A DNA stretch of 64,000 nucleotides, taken from assembly GCA_033807775.1 (NCBI GenBank), contig CM066314.1, positions 150,091,429 through 150,155,428 of the forward strand. Reading direction: 5' to 3'. The notes under the pieces are model-generated. The model did no database searches. It was not told the DNA's origin and saw nothing but the letters and a program-made list of their open reading frames with translations. The DNA comes from Saussurea involucrata. Taxonomy: Eukaryota > Streptophyta > Magnoliopsida > Asterales > Asteraceae. Position numbers and translations under genes: made by a program. Positions 34,917-46,071 of this stretch are shown here, one piece after another. Within the stretch, counting starts at the first letter, position 1; the number at the start of each line of letters is the position of its first letter.

Positions 34917-35163
34917 GGTTCAGGGGAAAACCTCAAAAAACGGAAAACTGAAGAACACTCTGGTGGCCCTTCATCTGGACGGTATGCACTTGCAGGTAAA
35001 TTATGTTGTTTTTTTGGTTTTCATGCAAAAGTGCATTATACACTTGTGCATATGCACATGTGCATGTTACAAATTACTTGTATGCACACGTGCATACCGT
35101 CCAGATAGAGGGCTACCAGGGCGTTCTTCAGTTTTCCGTTTTTTTGAGGTTTTCCGCTGAACC
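34917..35163. mobile_element. Foldback element A in a (TA)n tract
   Basis: About 74-bp near-perfect inverted repeats: GGTTCAGGGGAAAACCTC at the left, mirrored by GAGGTTTTCCGCTGAACC at the right, continuing inward to GGACGGTATGCAC. The centre consists of overlapping 'tgcatatgcacatgtgcat' palindromes. (TA)n lies directly outside both ends. Confidence 0.85.
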
Positions 35164-35194
35164 TGACCCTATATATGTATATATATGTATATAT

Positions 35195-35420
35195 AGGCAA
35201 ATGATCGTGTGAGAAGTTGAGGTTAACGTGAGAAACGTGAAAAGTGAACCTAAACCGTTGATCACTTTTAATCAAATGCCCTCCCATGAATTGCGGCTTA
35301 GAAGTGAATTGATCTGGTGCATCTCGGTGCATGTCATCCTAATGTGCGTCCATTTCTCACCCAATGGTTGATAACCACTTCTCACGTTAAGCGTAACTTC
35401 CCACCGAAACCCAAGCTTAT
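35195..35420. mobile_element. Foldback-like element B between (TA)n tracts
   Basis: The left end has 'gtgagaagttgaggttaacgtgag' and the right end 'cttctcacgttaagcg', partial inverted repeats. The interior 'ttgatcacttttaatc' and 'gaattgatctggtgcatct' recur at 36570-36640, so this is a repeat family. It is flanked by TATATA on both sides. Confidence 0.65.
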
Positions 35421-35439
35421 ATATATATATATATATAGA

Positions 35440-35668
35440 GGCTCCGTAAAATGAAAACCTTGCATTTGTTGCACCCCTTACAAACCACAGTCTGCATATG
35501 TGCAGACTGGTTCTGCATATATGCATATGAATACGTGCAAGAATATACATGTAACAGACATACATTCATATGGGACAATGCATATATGCAGAACCAGTCT
35601 GCACATATGCAGACTGTGGTTTGTAAGGGGTGCAACAAATACATGGTTTGTATTTGATTTGTACCCTA
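35440..35668. mobile_element. Foldback element C between (TA)n tracts
   Basis: Inverted repeats of about 65 bp: TGCACCCCTTACAAACCACA at the left is mirrored by TGTGGTTTGTAAGGGGTGCA at the right, continuing through 'gtctgcatatgtgcagac'. (TA)n abuts both sides. Confidence 0.85.
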
Positions 35669-35685
35669 TATATATATATATATAT

Positions 35686-35885
35686 TTAAACGAGAACACA
35701 TTTATTGTACGAAAACGCAACACCCTTTTTACATGTGATAATACCTCGTGGTGTGCAGACGAGTTGGCCCCCACATCCTTGATTTTGTATCACATACGAT
35801 ACACTGCATTATCACATGTGATTGACTAAGTAAGAATGTTTTCGCATTTTCGTAAATGAATGTCTTCTCGTTTGAACCCTTAGGT
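35686..35885. mobile_element. Foldback element D next to a (TA)n tract
   Basis: Ends TTTAAACGAGAA and TTCTCGTTTGAA are inverted, with ACATGTGATAAT/ATTATCACATGT further in. (TA)n lies directly to the left; the next (TA)n begins near 35981. Confidence 0.7.
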
Positions 35886-36288
35886 TCATTTGAGAACATT
35901 AAATATTCTAGGAACCCAAAAACCACCTATTTCGTAAGTATTGGTAATGAACTGGTTCCTAAATAAACCTCTGTCTACATGTATATATATATATATATAT
36001 ATACATATATAGTCAAATCATGCATTTTAGTGTGTGTCTGTGTTGCAACAAAGAAGTGATTAAACATGAAAACCAGTGAACAGGGGCATAATTTCTATAT
36101 ACCAAACTAATTACACATTATACAAATAAAGCAGGGAGTCATCCATCATATCATATGTGTTGCAACCTATTATTTATTACCATAATTCCTATAAACATCT
36201 TACTGGTGATCAAATAATATTGTACTGTTTTAGGCATTACCATTGCTAATAATAAGTATATACAACTAACCATTTTTCATCACTTGCT

Positions 36289-39200
36289 CTACTTCCAAAC
36301 CTTCACAGTCCCATCTCTACTGCTTGAGACCAATAGTCTTTGGTTCAATTTCACAGAAGCCAAAGACAGGATGGAGTCACGGTGGCAACCACCAGAATCC
36401 GTGGCGGCAGCCACAAGAACCGCCTTTCCAGTCAGCCTAGTTGCCGAAGCCCGTCTTCTTGTCTCCTATAAGAAACAAGTAAAACTCACCTCAGATTTAT
36501 AGAACACATCAGATAATTAATTTTACTATAAATTACAATGTAAATCCCGTTAAGCTTTATGAGATGGGATCTGGATCCTTGATCACTTTTAATCTCACCC
36601 CCCCCACCCCATGAATTGTGCTTCTCACGGGAATTGATCCGGTGCATCTCATTACTGTTAATCTTTCAATTAGGATCAATCGAAGGGTGAAGATCCCTTC
36701 TTACCCTTCTTGTCATAACTTTCATTCTCACCGGAACCCAACCCTCATAAATTATCTATATCTTATATAACTACAACGGCTTTAATTTAAGAGTAAATTA
36801 CATTTTTAGTCCCTATGGCTTGTTGAAAATTTCTATTTTCGTCCTTATGCTTTTGAAAATTGCGATTTTTCATCCCTAAGATTTATAATTCATCACATTT
36901 TTTGTCCTTATGATTTAAATTTTATTGCTATTTTCATCCCTATGGTTTACAATTCATTTCTATTTTAGTCCTTCATACTTAAAAGTAGTGGTTTGGCCTC
37001 ACGGACGAAAATAGAAATGAATTGCAAACCATAGGGACGAAATCTGCAATTTTTAGCAAACCACGGGGACGAAAAGCGTAATTTACGCTTAATTTAATTA
37101 TAAAGCGATAAAAACGATTTTGTTTCATAAAGATCATCAATTCCAACCTGCACGATTTGCGCCCCGAAGCTCGATTTTGTTTCATAAAGATCATCATTTC
37201 CAACTCCCTTCATGGACGGACCACAAATGCAATAGCTTTTTTCTGGGCTGTAATATTAAAGAAGTTGAATTCAGTCATAACTCATGGCTTAATGAGTGCT
37301 GATGAGATTAAGACAAGGAAAGAGACAAAAACCTGCAGTGATCCCATCGTCGAATTTTTAGGTCACTTCCGCCTGTTAACAAATCGCCTCCGGGAAGTGG
37401 AAGCAATGACCGTATTCCAGGCGACCGAGGAGGAGGTTCATTCAGCTCGTCTACTCTATACTTGAAATTTGCACTCCTGCGTGTGTCTCCTTTAGAATTT
37501 GTTTTATTAGATGATCTGGTCAAAGCCCGAGGGAGGTCAGCGATCTCGGCATCAGTGTCACTGTTTGCCACCCTCAGTACCTATAGAGCCAGAAGTAAGT
37601 TAAGTGGGTCGGAATGATATCAAAACGTTTAAAAAGGTAAGCAAAATAACATGCGATCACCCACAAAAATGCAAACACTTGATAACTGTCGTATAACTAT
37701 AATATTTGCCACTTTACAAAGAACTTTTCATCTAAGATGGCTTTTCATAGACCACTCTATGGGGATGTTTGGTTGGTTTTCCATTAAGGGATGTGTTACA
37801 GCTTAATGAGTTTGATGGTCTGGATGGCTTATTCGCTCAGCCATACATGAGTGTTTCTTTACGGCTTAATCGTTAAGCCATTAAGCTAAAATGGCTATAT
37901 GGAAGAAGCCAGGACCCCTCTCTTCTCCCAATAAATGCACATGTTTCTCTCTACCATTAGAAAGCTAGCCTGTCCACTGAAATACATTCTAACTATTTTC
38001 CCATAGTTAAGAGAGTCGAGACAAGCCACCCCAAACAAATTAATACCAGAAATGCGCAGAAATAGTCCAACCCTATCTCTTTGCCTCCCTCAAACCCATT
38101 GGTCTCTCGTCCCTCAGACAGACAGCTTAAGCCATACATGGCTTAACGTTAAAAAAAATAAACAGCCCCTAAGTCCTGTATGAATAAAGCTGACCATGTG
38201 GATTAATCCGTCTGTCTATATTGGGAGGGTTTTTTCATGGATGGAAGGAACGTATTATTTAATTGGGAGGGGCAAGTTTGGAAAAAACTTGGCTTTTTGG
38301 ATAAAGCTCCCAGCTTACCAAATAAGCCACTTTCTATATCATTAAGCCACTACCAAACAGTACCGAATAAGTTATGAGCCCATTAAGCTGTTAACAAACA
38401 GGCCCTATGTCTCTACCCTCCTGTGGGAAGTAAGAAGTTATTTAACTGGGAGGGGCAAGTTCGGAATTTTTTTGCCTTTCTGCATAAAGCTCTCAGCTTA
38501 CCGAAGAAGCCACTTTCTATATCATTAAGCCACTACCAAACAGTCATGTATAGGTGACCGAATAAGTTATGAGCCCATTAAGCTGTTAACAAACAGGACC
38601 AATGTGTCTCCTCCGGTGGGAAGTAAGAAGTTATTTAACAAAAACCAAAAATTATCGTCATACCTGGTGACAACTCCCGTTTTCCGCATTCCAAAGAGAA
38701 ACTTCGTTACAACCTGCTGCAGCGTAAACAAGCGGTCTAACCGTTGTAGATAACGAAGTACTCTGTGGAGGAACAAAAAGACAGATTTTCTCTATAGGGC
38801 ATGCACCCGAATATTGCCACGAGTTAACGGGTATACCAAATCTCAAATCCCATAAAGTAAGCATGCCCCGAGAAGACCCAGAAACAAACCAATTTCCACA
38901 AGAACTCGCCGCAAGAGCAGATACATAGCCCTCCTCAGGAATCACTTTCGTATTCCACGAGTTTGAATTTTCTCTCATATCTGATAAATGAATCCCACAA
39001 TTTTGGGTGCTATAAAGAATCATTTTACTATCATCGCCATCTTTAGAGTAGTTTAATAGCGTGAGAATTGCACCTTCCCCGATATTATTCTTTTTAACGT
39101 CCGCAATTCCGGAATACTTTTCCACAACGTTTCCGAGTCCTCGAGAGACGTAATCAACTGAGAACATATGGATTGTGCCATCAGAAGCTCCGGCAACGAC

Positions 39201-42200
39201 ATTGGCTGAACCATTAAGCATTGTAGCACATAGAGCTCGGCTACCCTCGAGAGAATAAGTTAGCCGTGATCTAAACGTAATGTCTTTCTCCAGTTTTCTT
39301 GAATCCCACACCTTAACGGTTGAATCGTCGGATGCACTAACGAAAAACGTTTGGTCCGTTGAAACGGCGATGTCGTTGACGGCTGAACGGTGTTCCTGGA
39401 GGTGTGCAACTAAAACCCCACGAGGTCTCCACCCTGAATAAGACGGCAATCCTGCTACCTCGGTAGGCGGGGAGCTATCAATAGAACTCCCTTTCGAAGA
39501 ATTAGAAACTCCCATGTCATGAAACTTGTCTTCCAACTCGTGCACGACTCTGTGAAGTTGCGGAGAATTATTATTAATGCTGATTGAGCTCGAGACAAGC
39601 CTAGGTGACGGAACTGAACTAGCCAAGGTGAATGACTTATTAACGGGATCCATCCATGGCATGGATAATGAAGCGGAACTTAATGGGTCTAACGGTAATG
39701 AAGAATTGGATGCAGTTGAAGCATTTGAAGCGTTTCCGGTTGCTTTTTTATTATCGTATTTAAAATAGTATAACGGTATGCCTTCTGATGATTTATCACC
39801 GATCAAACTGTTGACAACGCTTAGTTGAGGAGACATAAAACCCGAGAACTTCATTTTATCGGAAAACAGAGGATCGTGGATGTTGACTGAACCAGAAGAA
39901 TTACGAGCAAGACTTCCTGCTGATCTCAACTTAGACTCGGTGTCGTTTTCAATAAGCCCAAATGGCTGAATGCTAGGTGGATGAGTAAGAAGATCATGTT
40001 GCTTATCGGACCACATCTTCATCGGATCCAACTCTCCAACTCCTTTTACATTTTCCGGCTGTTTAGATTGAGCAGACGAGCTGTACCATATTTTCCGTTG
40101 CCTTTCTAACATATCCGAACTCTTGCTCTGTTCCAAGATTTGGTAAAACGTCTGTCTGAGGACGGGGGGTTTCAGACACGAAAAAAGAGCTCGTTCAGAC
40201 GCTAAAGAAGCCGGCATTCTACGAAGAAAAGGGCGGATAAGTGGAACAAGAAAAACATGGGAATCGACAGCACCTAAACTCTCACTACTTGCTGTAATAA
40301 AAGTTACCACTGACCGCCTTACCCACTGGCTCGGATAACATAATAACGGAAAAGAATGCTCAATCATCTCAAGAAGTATTCTCTTCCGAAGAAAACCACT
40401 TCGGCACAGAATGGCTAAGCAATCCAACGCGTTGACTATAACGGCCTCGGTCAAATCACCTAACGCTTGTTCAAGATAAGGTAGAAGATATTCCTCAACA
40501 CTTTGATGGCCAACGAAGAAACAGACGTAAATTATCTGCCCGAAAAACACCGCTCTTAGAAGCTCATCCCGATCGTTAAGAAACGCGGGGAGGATCGGTA
40601 ACAAAAAGTCGTTACTCTGCCTTTGACCGAAAAACCAACAAAGATTTCCGACGTCTTGCAAGAGAGCTCTCCGTATGTTCGGAGTTTGTTTCGGACCCAT
40701 TACAAGTTCTTGAATAACTTCCGCTATCGATTTCCTCAACTGCGCGAGCTGCGCGTCGTTTTTCTGACTCTGTAAACGTCCAGGAATTTCATGGGTGGTG
40801 GGTCCCAATTTCTGTCCGGAGCTTAAGTCATTCAGCACCCCGGCTTCACTCAAGCTTATCGAGTGGATCAAGAATCCGTAAGCAGTTAGTGCGAGTTTAG
40901 ATATGTTGCTCGCGTAACAAATCCTCACGCTTTCTTCTGGATCATCGGGAAGCATGGAAAGCATCGGGAGAATATACTCCGGGAAGATTTTAGCATCGCT
41001 CGGAGGAAAATCTCGAACCAAAGGCAGAATGTCGCATAAAGTCTCCAAAGCGGCTGAACGAACAATCGCGGCTGAATCAGAAAGCATAGCGATTACGTAC
41101 GGAAGGACACGCTGCAACCGATCTTCATCGTCTATATATAACGAACAAGATCTCAATAGAAGAACCGCACTCCTCCTCAGTTGCGGCATTTTGACGTTTC
41201 GTATACAAGAACAGAGAAGTGAGGCGATCAAAACCATCCCGTCACAGCTCATGCTATCCTCGGGTAAGGGTAGAAATGGCATTCCGAAAGTATCCGACTG
41301 ATTATCGTAGTCAGATTGTAACGAGTTTAAATCACTCATCGTTATTTCTTTCAGAAAGGGGTGATGATTCCTCTTAAATACATTGGAGATAGTTTGAAGT
41401 AGTTTTCCGGGTGATTCAACGGTTGACTTTTTTCGAGAATTTGCAGAAGAGACAACGTTTGTACCAAAGTGTAGTCTGTGTAAAGTCTCCTCAGCTGCTC
41501 TATTTCCTAACATTTGTTTAAGTATTTCTGGGAAGGAAAGCTGGCACAATGCAACCTGGAGCAAAATTAATAATAGTTAAGCATCTTAGAGGAATAAAGA
41601 GATGATTAGTAATTAGAAAATAAAAAATAAAAAATATGGAAAATCTTACCCGAGAATCGGAATTATTTCGATTCAAATTGGAATATAAATTGTGGAGGAA
41701 CGGTGAGAAGTAGCATGGAAACACAACACCTGCATAGCTCTGTAGGTAGCTTTCAGCAGAACAGCGTGAATCAGGATCGAGCTGAATCATATGAAGAATC
41801 ATCTTGCGGAGGCCCGAATCTGGAATCTGCACCATAAAGTGTAACAAATTATACACATGAACCAACTTTGTTGCAAGATTAAAACTTTTTTGATGATATA
41901 TATGGTATGAAATGATAAAATAACAATGAGAAGGTGCACAATGAGTAATATATATATATATATATATATATATATCATTTAAAATAATACTCGGGTTATA
42001 AAGTGAAGAGAGGAAGACATAAGATCTAACAAAGGGAAGTTGTGATAAGTGTACCTTCTCCAAATGCTGACTTGGATCAAATTGCCCCCTCCGATAGGCA
42101 AGTAGTTGAGATAGTTCAAAGAGGGGCTGACCCTCAAGGAAAAGTTCCGCAATGACACACCTGAAGAAACAAGCAGATAAGTGCAATATAGGGGGGGGGG

Positions 42201-45200
42201 GCAGATAAAATGTTTTGAATGAAATAATAAACTGCTTACCCAACAGAAAAGATGTCCATTGATGGCCTTAAAGGTGCGTCGTGTGCGACTTGAATCTCGC
42301 CTCCATGCTCATAAAACCTCTGAAAAATCAATCACATGATCAATAAACCTATCTATAAGGATATGTGGGGAAAGTAAAGAAGTAAGAATTTGAGGAAAAG
42401 TAGAGAGTGAGAAGATAAGAATGCGCAGAATGAGTGAATGCAAAAAGTTTTTCACAAGCTTCCACCAGGACTGCTGCAAGGAAGGAGTGGCGTTAAGGGG
42501 CTGTTTGTTTACCTTTTAATATTTCCATTAAGAGGTAACCTCTGAATCGTTAAGAGGTAAATCTTGTTTGGAAAAAAATAAGTCTGCCGCTTAATAGTTC
42601 TAAAACCCTCTGAATGATTTTGTATCTTGGGCCTCTCTTAACCATTCAGCGCCCTGATTTTATTCTGAATAATTACCAAACAACCATATTTCATTTTGCA
42701 CTATATCATAAGAGCCTCTTAATGATTCTGATTTCTGACCACTTAATCATTTTGCACCAAACCAATCAGCAACTGCCAAACAGAGCTTTAACTTAGCTCA
42801 GAATAGTTATGTAAATAGTTAAGATTTAAGCTTGAAACATAGGCCAAAGAAGCAGTTATTCCATCCTCCAATTAAAAGATAGGAAAAGCCTGTACAACAA
42901 TAAAGATGCTCTCACGGCCATATATAAGACAAAGAAGTAAACTCTTATTTGATGAAAACTAAGATTACTAACAAAATGCACAAAGTAGTTGAATATGTTA
43001 ATTTTTAGAATTAGAATTCAGTTGCCAATTTAGCATGGCTTGGGTCTAAAAAAGAAGGGTCTAATTTATCGTGAAAAAGAAAAAATAAACATTTCTGAGG
43101 CAGCAAAATCAACATAATAGTAAAAAGTGCTTTTAGAGACCAATTAATGACTGAACTCCAGTGGTAGTTTTTACTATTTGGTAGTTTCATTCCAAATTAT
43201 AAGAGCACTTATCTTAGTGATTAAAAACAAAAATGCACCTATAAATTGGAATGAGAGATGTATTAGAGCACATTTTAATAAGGACCACTCACCTCCGGTG
43301 CAAGATAGCAGCGTCTTCTTCCTCCGGTATCAAAGAAAAAAGAGAAATCGGATGGATCGTCGTGTGGAATATAGGTTGGTTTAAACGAGGCAAAGTCAGC
43401 AAGGTAAAGCCAGTTCCAAGAAGTTACCAGAACATTCTCACATTTGATATCCCCTGCAGTATTTATATATTTTAAATACATGCTAAAGACTATATAAAGG
43501 ATTTCCTCAAATCAAAGAGCTCACCATGGCAAACTCCATTAGCATGACTTTGTTGTACTGCATAAAGCAACTACACAAGAACACATAAAGATTACTTTTT
43601 AGGAAAAAAAATTAAATATAATACGAAAACTTTTTTTTGGATAGGGTTCCTGGGCCTTCGGCCCAGTACATCCCTGGCAAACACACCGACCGCGAAGTAA
43701 TGCAGTCCTGAGATAATCCCCAGTGGCCACAAGTGCTGCGTGTGGGACTCGAACCCGGGCAAGCGCTATGAACTCCCCAGGCCCTTACCACCACGCCACA
43801 ACCCTTGTGGTTATAATACGAAAACTTCAATGTGACTAACTTAACAAAACAAGGGGTGAACCTGAAACGCCAACCATTTCTTCTCAACAAGGCTGAGGAA
43901 AGGTCGTGTACTCAATCGGTCATGAAGATTATTGAAGAAGTACTGCCTCAACAAATAAGCAGCTTTATCTGTTTCGAGCCAAAACTGCAACATATTGCAT
44001 TTATTTAAAAATAAATAAAATAAAACTTGTTGAAACGAGAAGTCATAATAAAATCCTTTATGTGCCTTCTTTGACTGCAAAATCAGAGGCATCAAAAAGG
44101 GGTGAAGAAATATACTCATACTCCTCTTAATGTTTTTATGATGTTCCCTCATCCTGAAAGTTCAAAGCTTTCAACATCAACATTCTCAGGTACTTCTATA
44201 CTAGGAGTTGAGGAAGGTCCCACTCTGAGTAGGCAGATATCATTTGAAACAAATGTGGGAAGAAATTTGTAAATCCAAACTCCAAAGTGGGATTGGCTCG
44301 AAGATAGTTTCATTGTTTCATACATAATTGATGATACCAAGTAAATCCATATACACATTTATATTATTTAAATACGCTTACTTTTCATATGATCCCCATC
44401 TACAAATGACTAACGGTTTTGATAGTTAGTTCTCAACTATTCACATAACGAGAAGTTGACAGTCACGAGAAGTCAATCTAACTGCTACTATTTATAGCAT
44501 GCTGCTTTGAACATCTTCCAATTTTCTGTCACCCTATGTGGAGATTTATCTCTATATTTGTGTTTTTATGTAATTGGGCATTGGTTTTCTTACAGTGAAG
44601 ATAAGAAATTCATAGCTAATGTAATTTTAATTATTGTATCCTTGTATTGGCCTGTTTAAAGTATGTTCTTGAGTTGTTGACACGAAGAACCAAGCAGGAC
44701 AGAACACCAGGAGTCCAGAACTATTCAATGAGGGACAGTGAATTAAAGATTGGTTACATTCTATCAATGCGAGCCTCCACAATAAACCATGTCATGGAAA
44801 CCATTAACTTTCTTAAATTAATTTCAAGGAATAGGTTAAGAAAGACTTCATAGATGATCTTTATGCTCACTTGCATCTCTGTATACTACACTGTTGAAAC
44901 TCTGAATTTGAATCTTCAGAAAATATGTGACTTCTCAATTCTAGTCATTTCTACGTTATCCCACTGATTAAAAATTAATGGAACCAAACTCTTCACACCC
45001 TGATAAAAAAGTGTTGTCTCCATCTTGTAATGGACGGAGTACGAATGTACGAGACACTGATACAGTAAGCAGTTGTCAGCTTGACAGCAATCATGATGGC
45101 ATCATGAACAATCAACATTCAACTTTCTAAAACTGAAACAAAATTGACAATTCAAATCCCTACCTACTTTCCTTAAGTTATTTTCTCATAGGCCATAAGT

Positions 45201-45489
45201 GTATAATTTAGCAAACCTGAAATGGCCAAACGTGAGGGTTTTCGATACGGCCAAATATCTCCCGAATCTGCGATAATCGTCTCTCATAATCTCGAAGATC
45301 AACGGAATCACCACGCTTGAAATAGACTTTGACTAGAATCAATCCTTCGTCGTGCTTGCACTGTATCGACTTCAAGAACCGGCCTCTTCCCAACACTTCC
45401 TTGAGCACCAAATTGTATGACGACGGCAAGTCATGGAGGTAATACTCCGACGCCGAAGCTTGCGTCGTTCTGGCGATCTTATTACCCAT
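36289..45489 (-). CDS. VPS15: VPS15, PI3-kinase class III regulatory subunit (PIK3R4-like)
   Basis: 11 exons: 45489-45217, 43984-43862, 43570-43525, 43453-43293, 42319-42240, 42160-42055, 41826-41650, 41555-38664, 37580-37333, 37247-37148, 36465-36289. They total 4383 nt, in frame, 1460 aa plus stop; plant VPS15 is close to 1490 aa. All introns are GT-AG. The start MGNK is an N-myristoylation signal. The protein-kinase-like domain (about residues 25-300) has HGDIKCENVL as catalytic loop and DFA in place of DFG. HEAT-type helices (about 380-720) follow, then a linker and C-terminal WD40 repeats (VSASDDSTVKVWD, SGSSRGMLTLWD, final SSSRDGTVKVW). VPS15 anchors VPS34 and ATG6/Beclin on endosomal and autophagic membranes for PI3P synthesis. 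Introns carry MITEs and a SINE. It looks functional. Confidence 0.96.
36555..36755. mobile_element. Second copy of repeat family B in VPS15 intron 10
   Basis: Shares 'ttgatcacttttaatc', 'catgaattg' and 'gaattgatc.ggtgcatctc' with the element at 35195-35420, about 1.3 kb away on the other side of the last VPS15 exon. The ends are not defined. Confidence 0.55.
36791..37088. mobile_element. MULE-type MITE in VPS15 intron 10, 298 bp
   Basis: Ends GAGTAAATTAC and GTAATTTACGC, with an exact 9-bp target duplication TTAATTTAA (36782-36790 and 37089-37097). It is closely related to the MITEs at 70-240 and 45737-46061. It ends about 50 bp from the splice donor of exon 10. Confidence 0.88.
37115..37204. 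repeat. 57-bp-offset tandem duplication across a VPS15 splice donor
   Basis: A 33-base block starting CGATTTTGTTTCATAAAG occurs at 37115-37147 and 37172-37204 with one mismatch. The second copy is coding (exon 10); the first lies in intron 10 and begins exactly at the donor site. Confidence 0.85.
37762..38170. mobile_element. hAT-like MITE in VPS15 intron 8
   Basis: Left end GGGGATGTTTGGTTGG, right end AAATAAACAGCCCC: the common plant hAT MITE signature. The inside is made of 'cttaatcgttaagccattaag' words. Target duplication not identified. Confidence 0.55.
38265..38632. repeat. 183-bp tandem duplication in VPS15 intron 8
   Basis: Two copies begin GGGAGGGGCAAGTT at 38265 and 38448 and each runs through 'ctttctatatcattaagcc' and 'gcccattaagctgttaac' to 'aagtaagaagttattt'. 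The copies differ by small indels. Intronic, just downstream of the donor of exon 8. Confidence 0.75.
42497..42788. mobile_element. hAT-like MITE in VPS15 intron 4
   Basis: Left GGGGCTGTTTGTTTACC, right GCCAAACAGAGC, inverted. The interior is rich in 'cattaagaggtaacctctgaa' words. No clear 8-bp target duplication, so the ends are approximate. Confidence 0.6.
43633..43811 (-). mobile_element. tRNA-derived SINE in VPS15 intron 2
   Basis: Target duplication TATAATACGAAAACTT at 43617-43632 and 43812-43827. On the minus strand it begins ACCACAAGGGTTGTGGCGTG, with an A-box-like TGGCGTGGTGGTAAGG and B box GGGTTCGAGTCCC, and ends in poly(A). It is related to, but of a different subfamily from, the SINE at 33481-33682. 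Confidence 0.9.
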
Positions 45490-45736
45490 GGCTAATAAAC
45501 AAATTGAATGCGTAGTTGTACTGTTAGGGCTTCAGCGTCAGCAAATTTCTGAAGTTTGGTTGTGAGTATGATTGAATCATGCATATTTGTGGTTCTTCTA
45601 GGGTTTTGATTGGTTTCTCCGATCGATCGGAAGTCGGAGACGATCGACAGGGGAGGAAGGATTTGGGTTTTTACGTGTAAACGGGGCTAGCGTAGCCGTT
45701 AGTCTGACCATTGTGATATGAACATAATATATTTAT

Positions 45737-46061
45737 GAGTAAATTACATTTTTAGTCCCTGTGGTTTGTTGAAAATTTCTATTTTCGTCCTTATGCTTTT
45801 AAAATTGCAATTTTTATCCCTATGGTTTATAATTCATCACTTTTTTTGTCCTTATGGTTTAAATTCTATTGCTATTTTCATCCCTATGGTTTGTAATACT
45901 TTTCTATTTTAGTCCTTCATACTTAAAAGTAGTATTTTGGACTTAGAGACCAAAATAGAAATGAATTAAAAACCATAGGGATGAAAAGCGAAATTTTGAA
46001 ACCACAGGTATGAAATCTGCAATTTTTAGCAAACCACGGGGATGAAAAATGTAATTTACTC
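45737..46061. mobile_element. MULE-type MITE upstream of VPS15, 325 bp
   Basis: Ends GAGTAAATTACA and TGTAATTTACTC. It is very similar to the intron-10 MITE at 36791-37088. The flanking 9-mers TATATTTAT and ATTGTTTAT match at only 6 of 9 positions. It lies about 250 bp upstream of the VPS15 start codon. Confidence 0.75.
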
Positions 46062-46071
46062 ATTGTTTATT

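Noticed and set aside
34881..35829. Several cysteine- and histidine-rich short frames
   Set aside because: They occur on both strands because the foldback elements are palindromic; there is no start context or domain.
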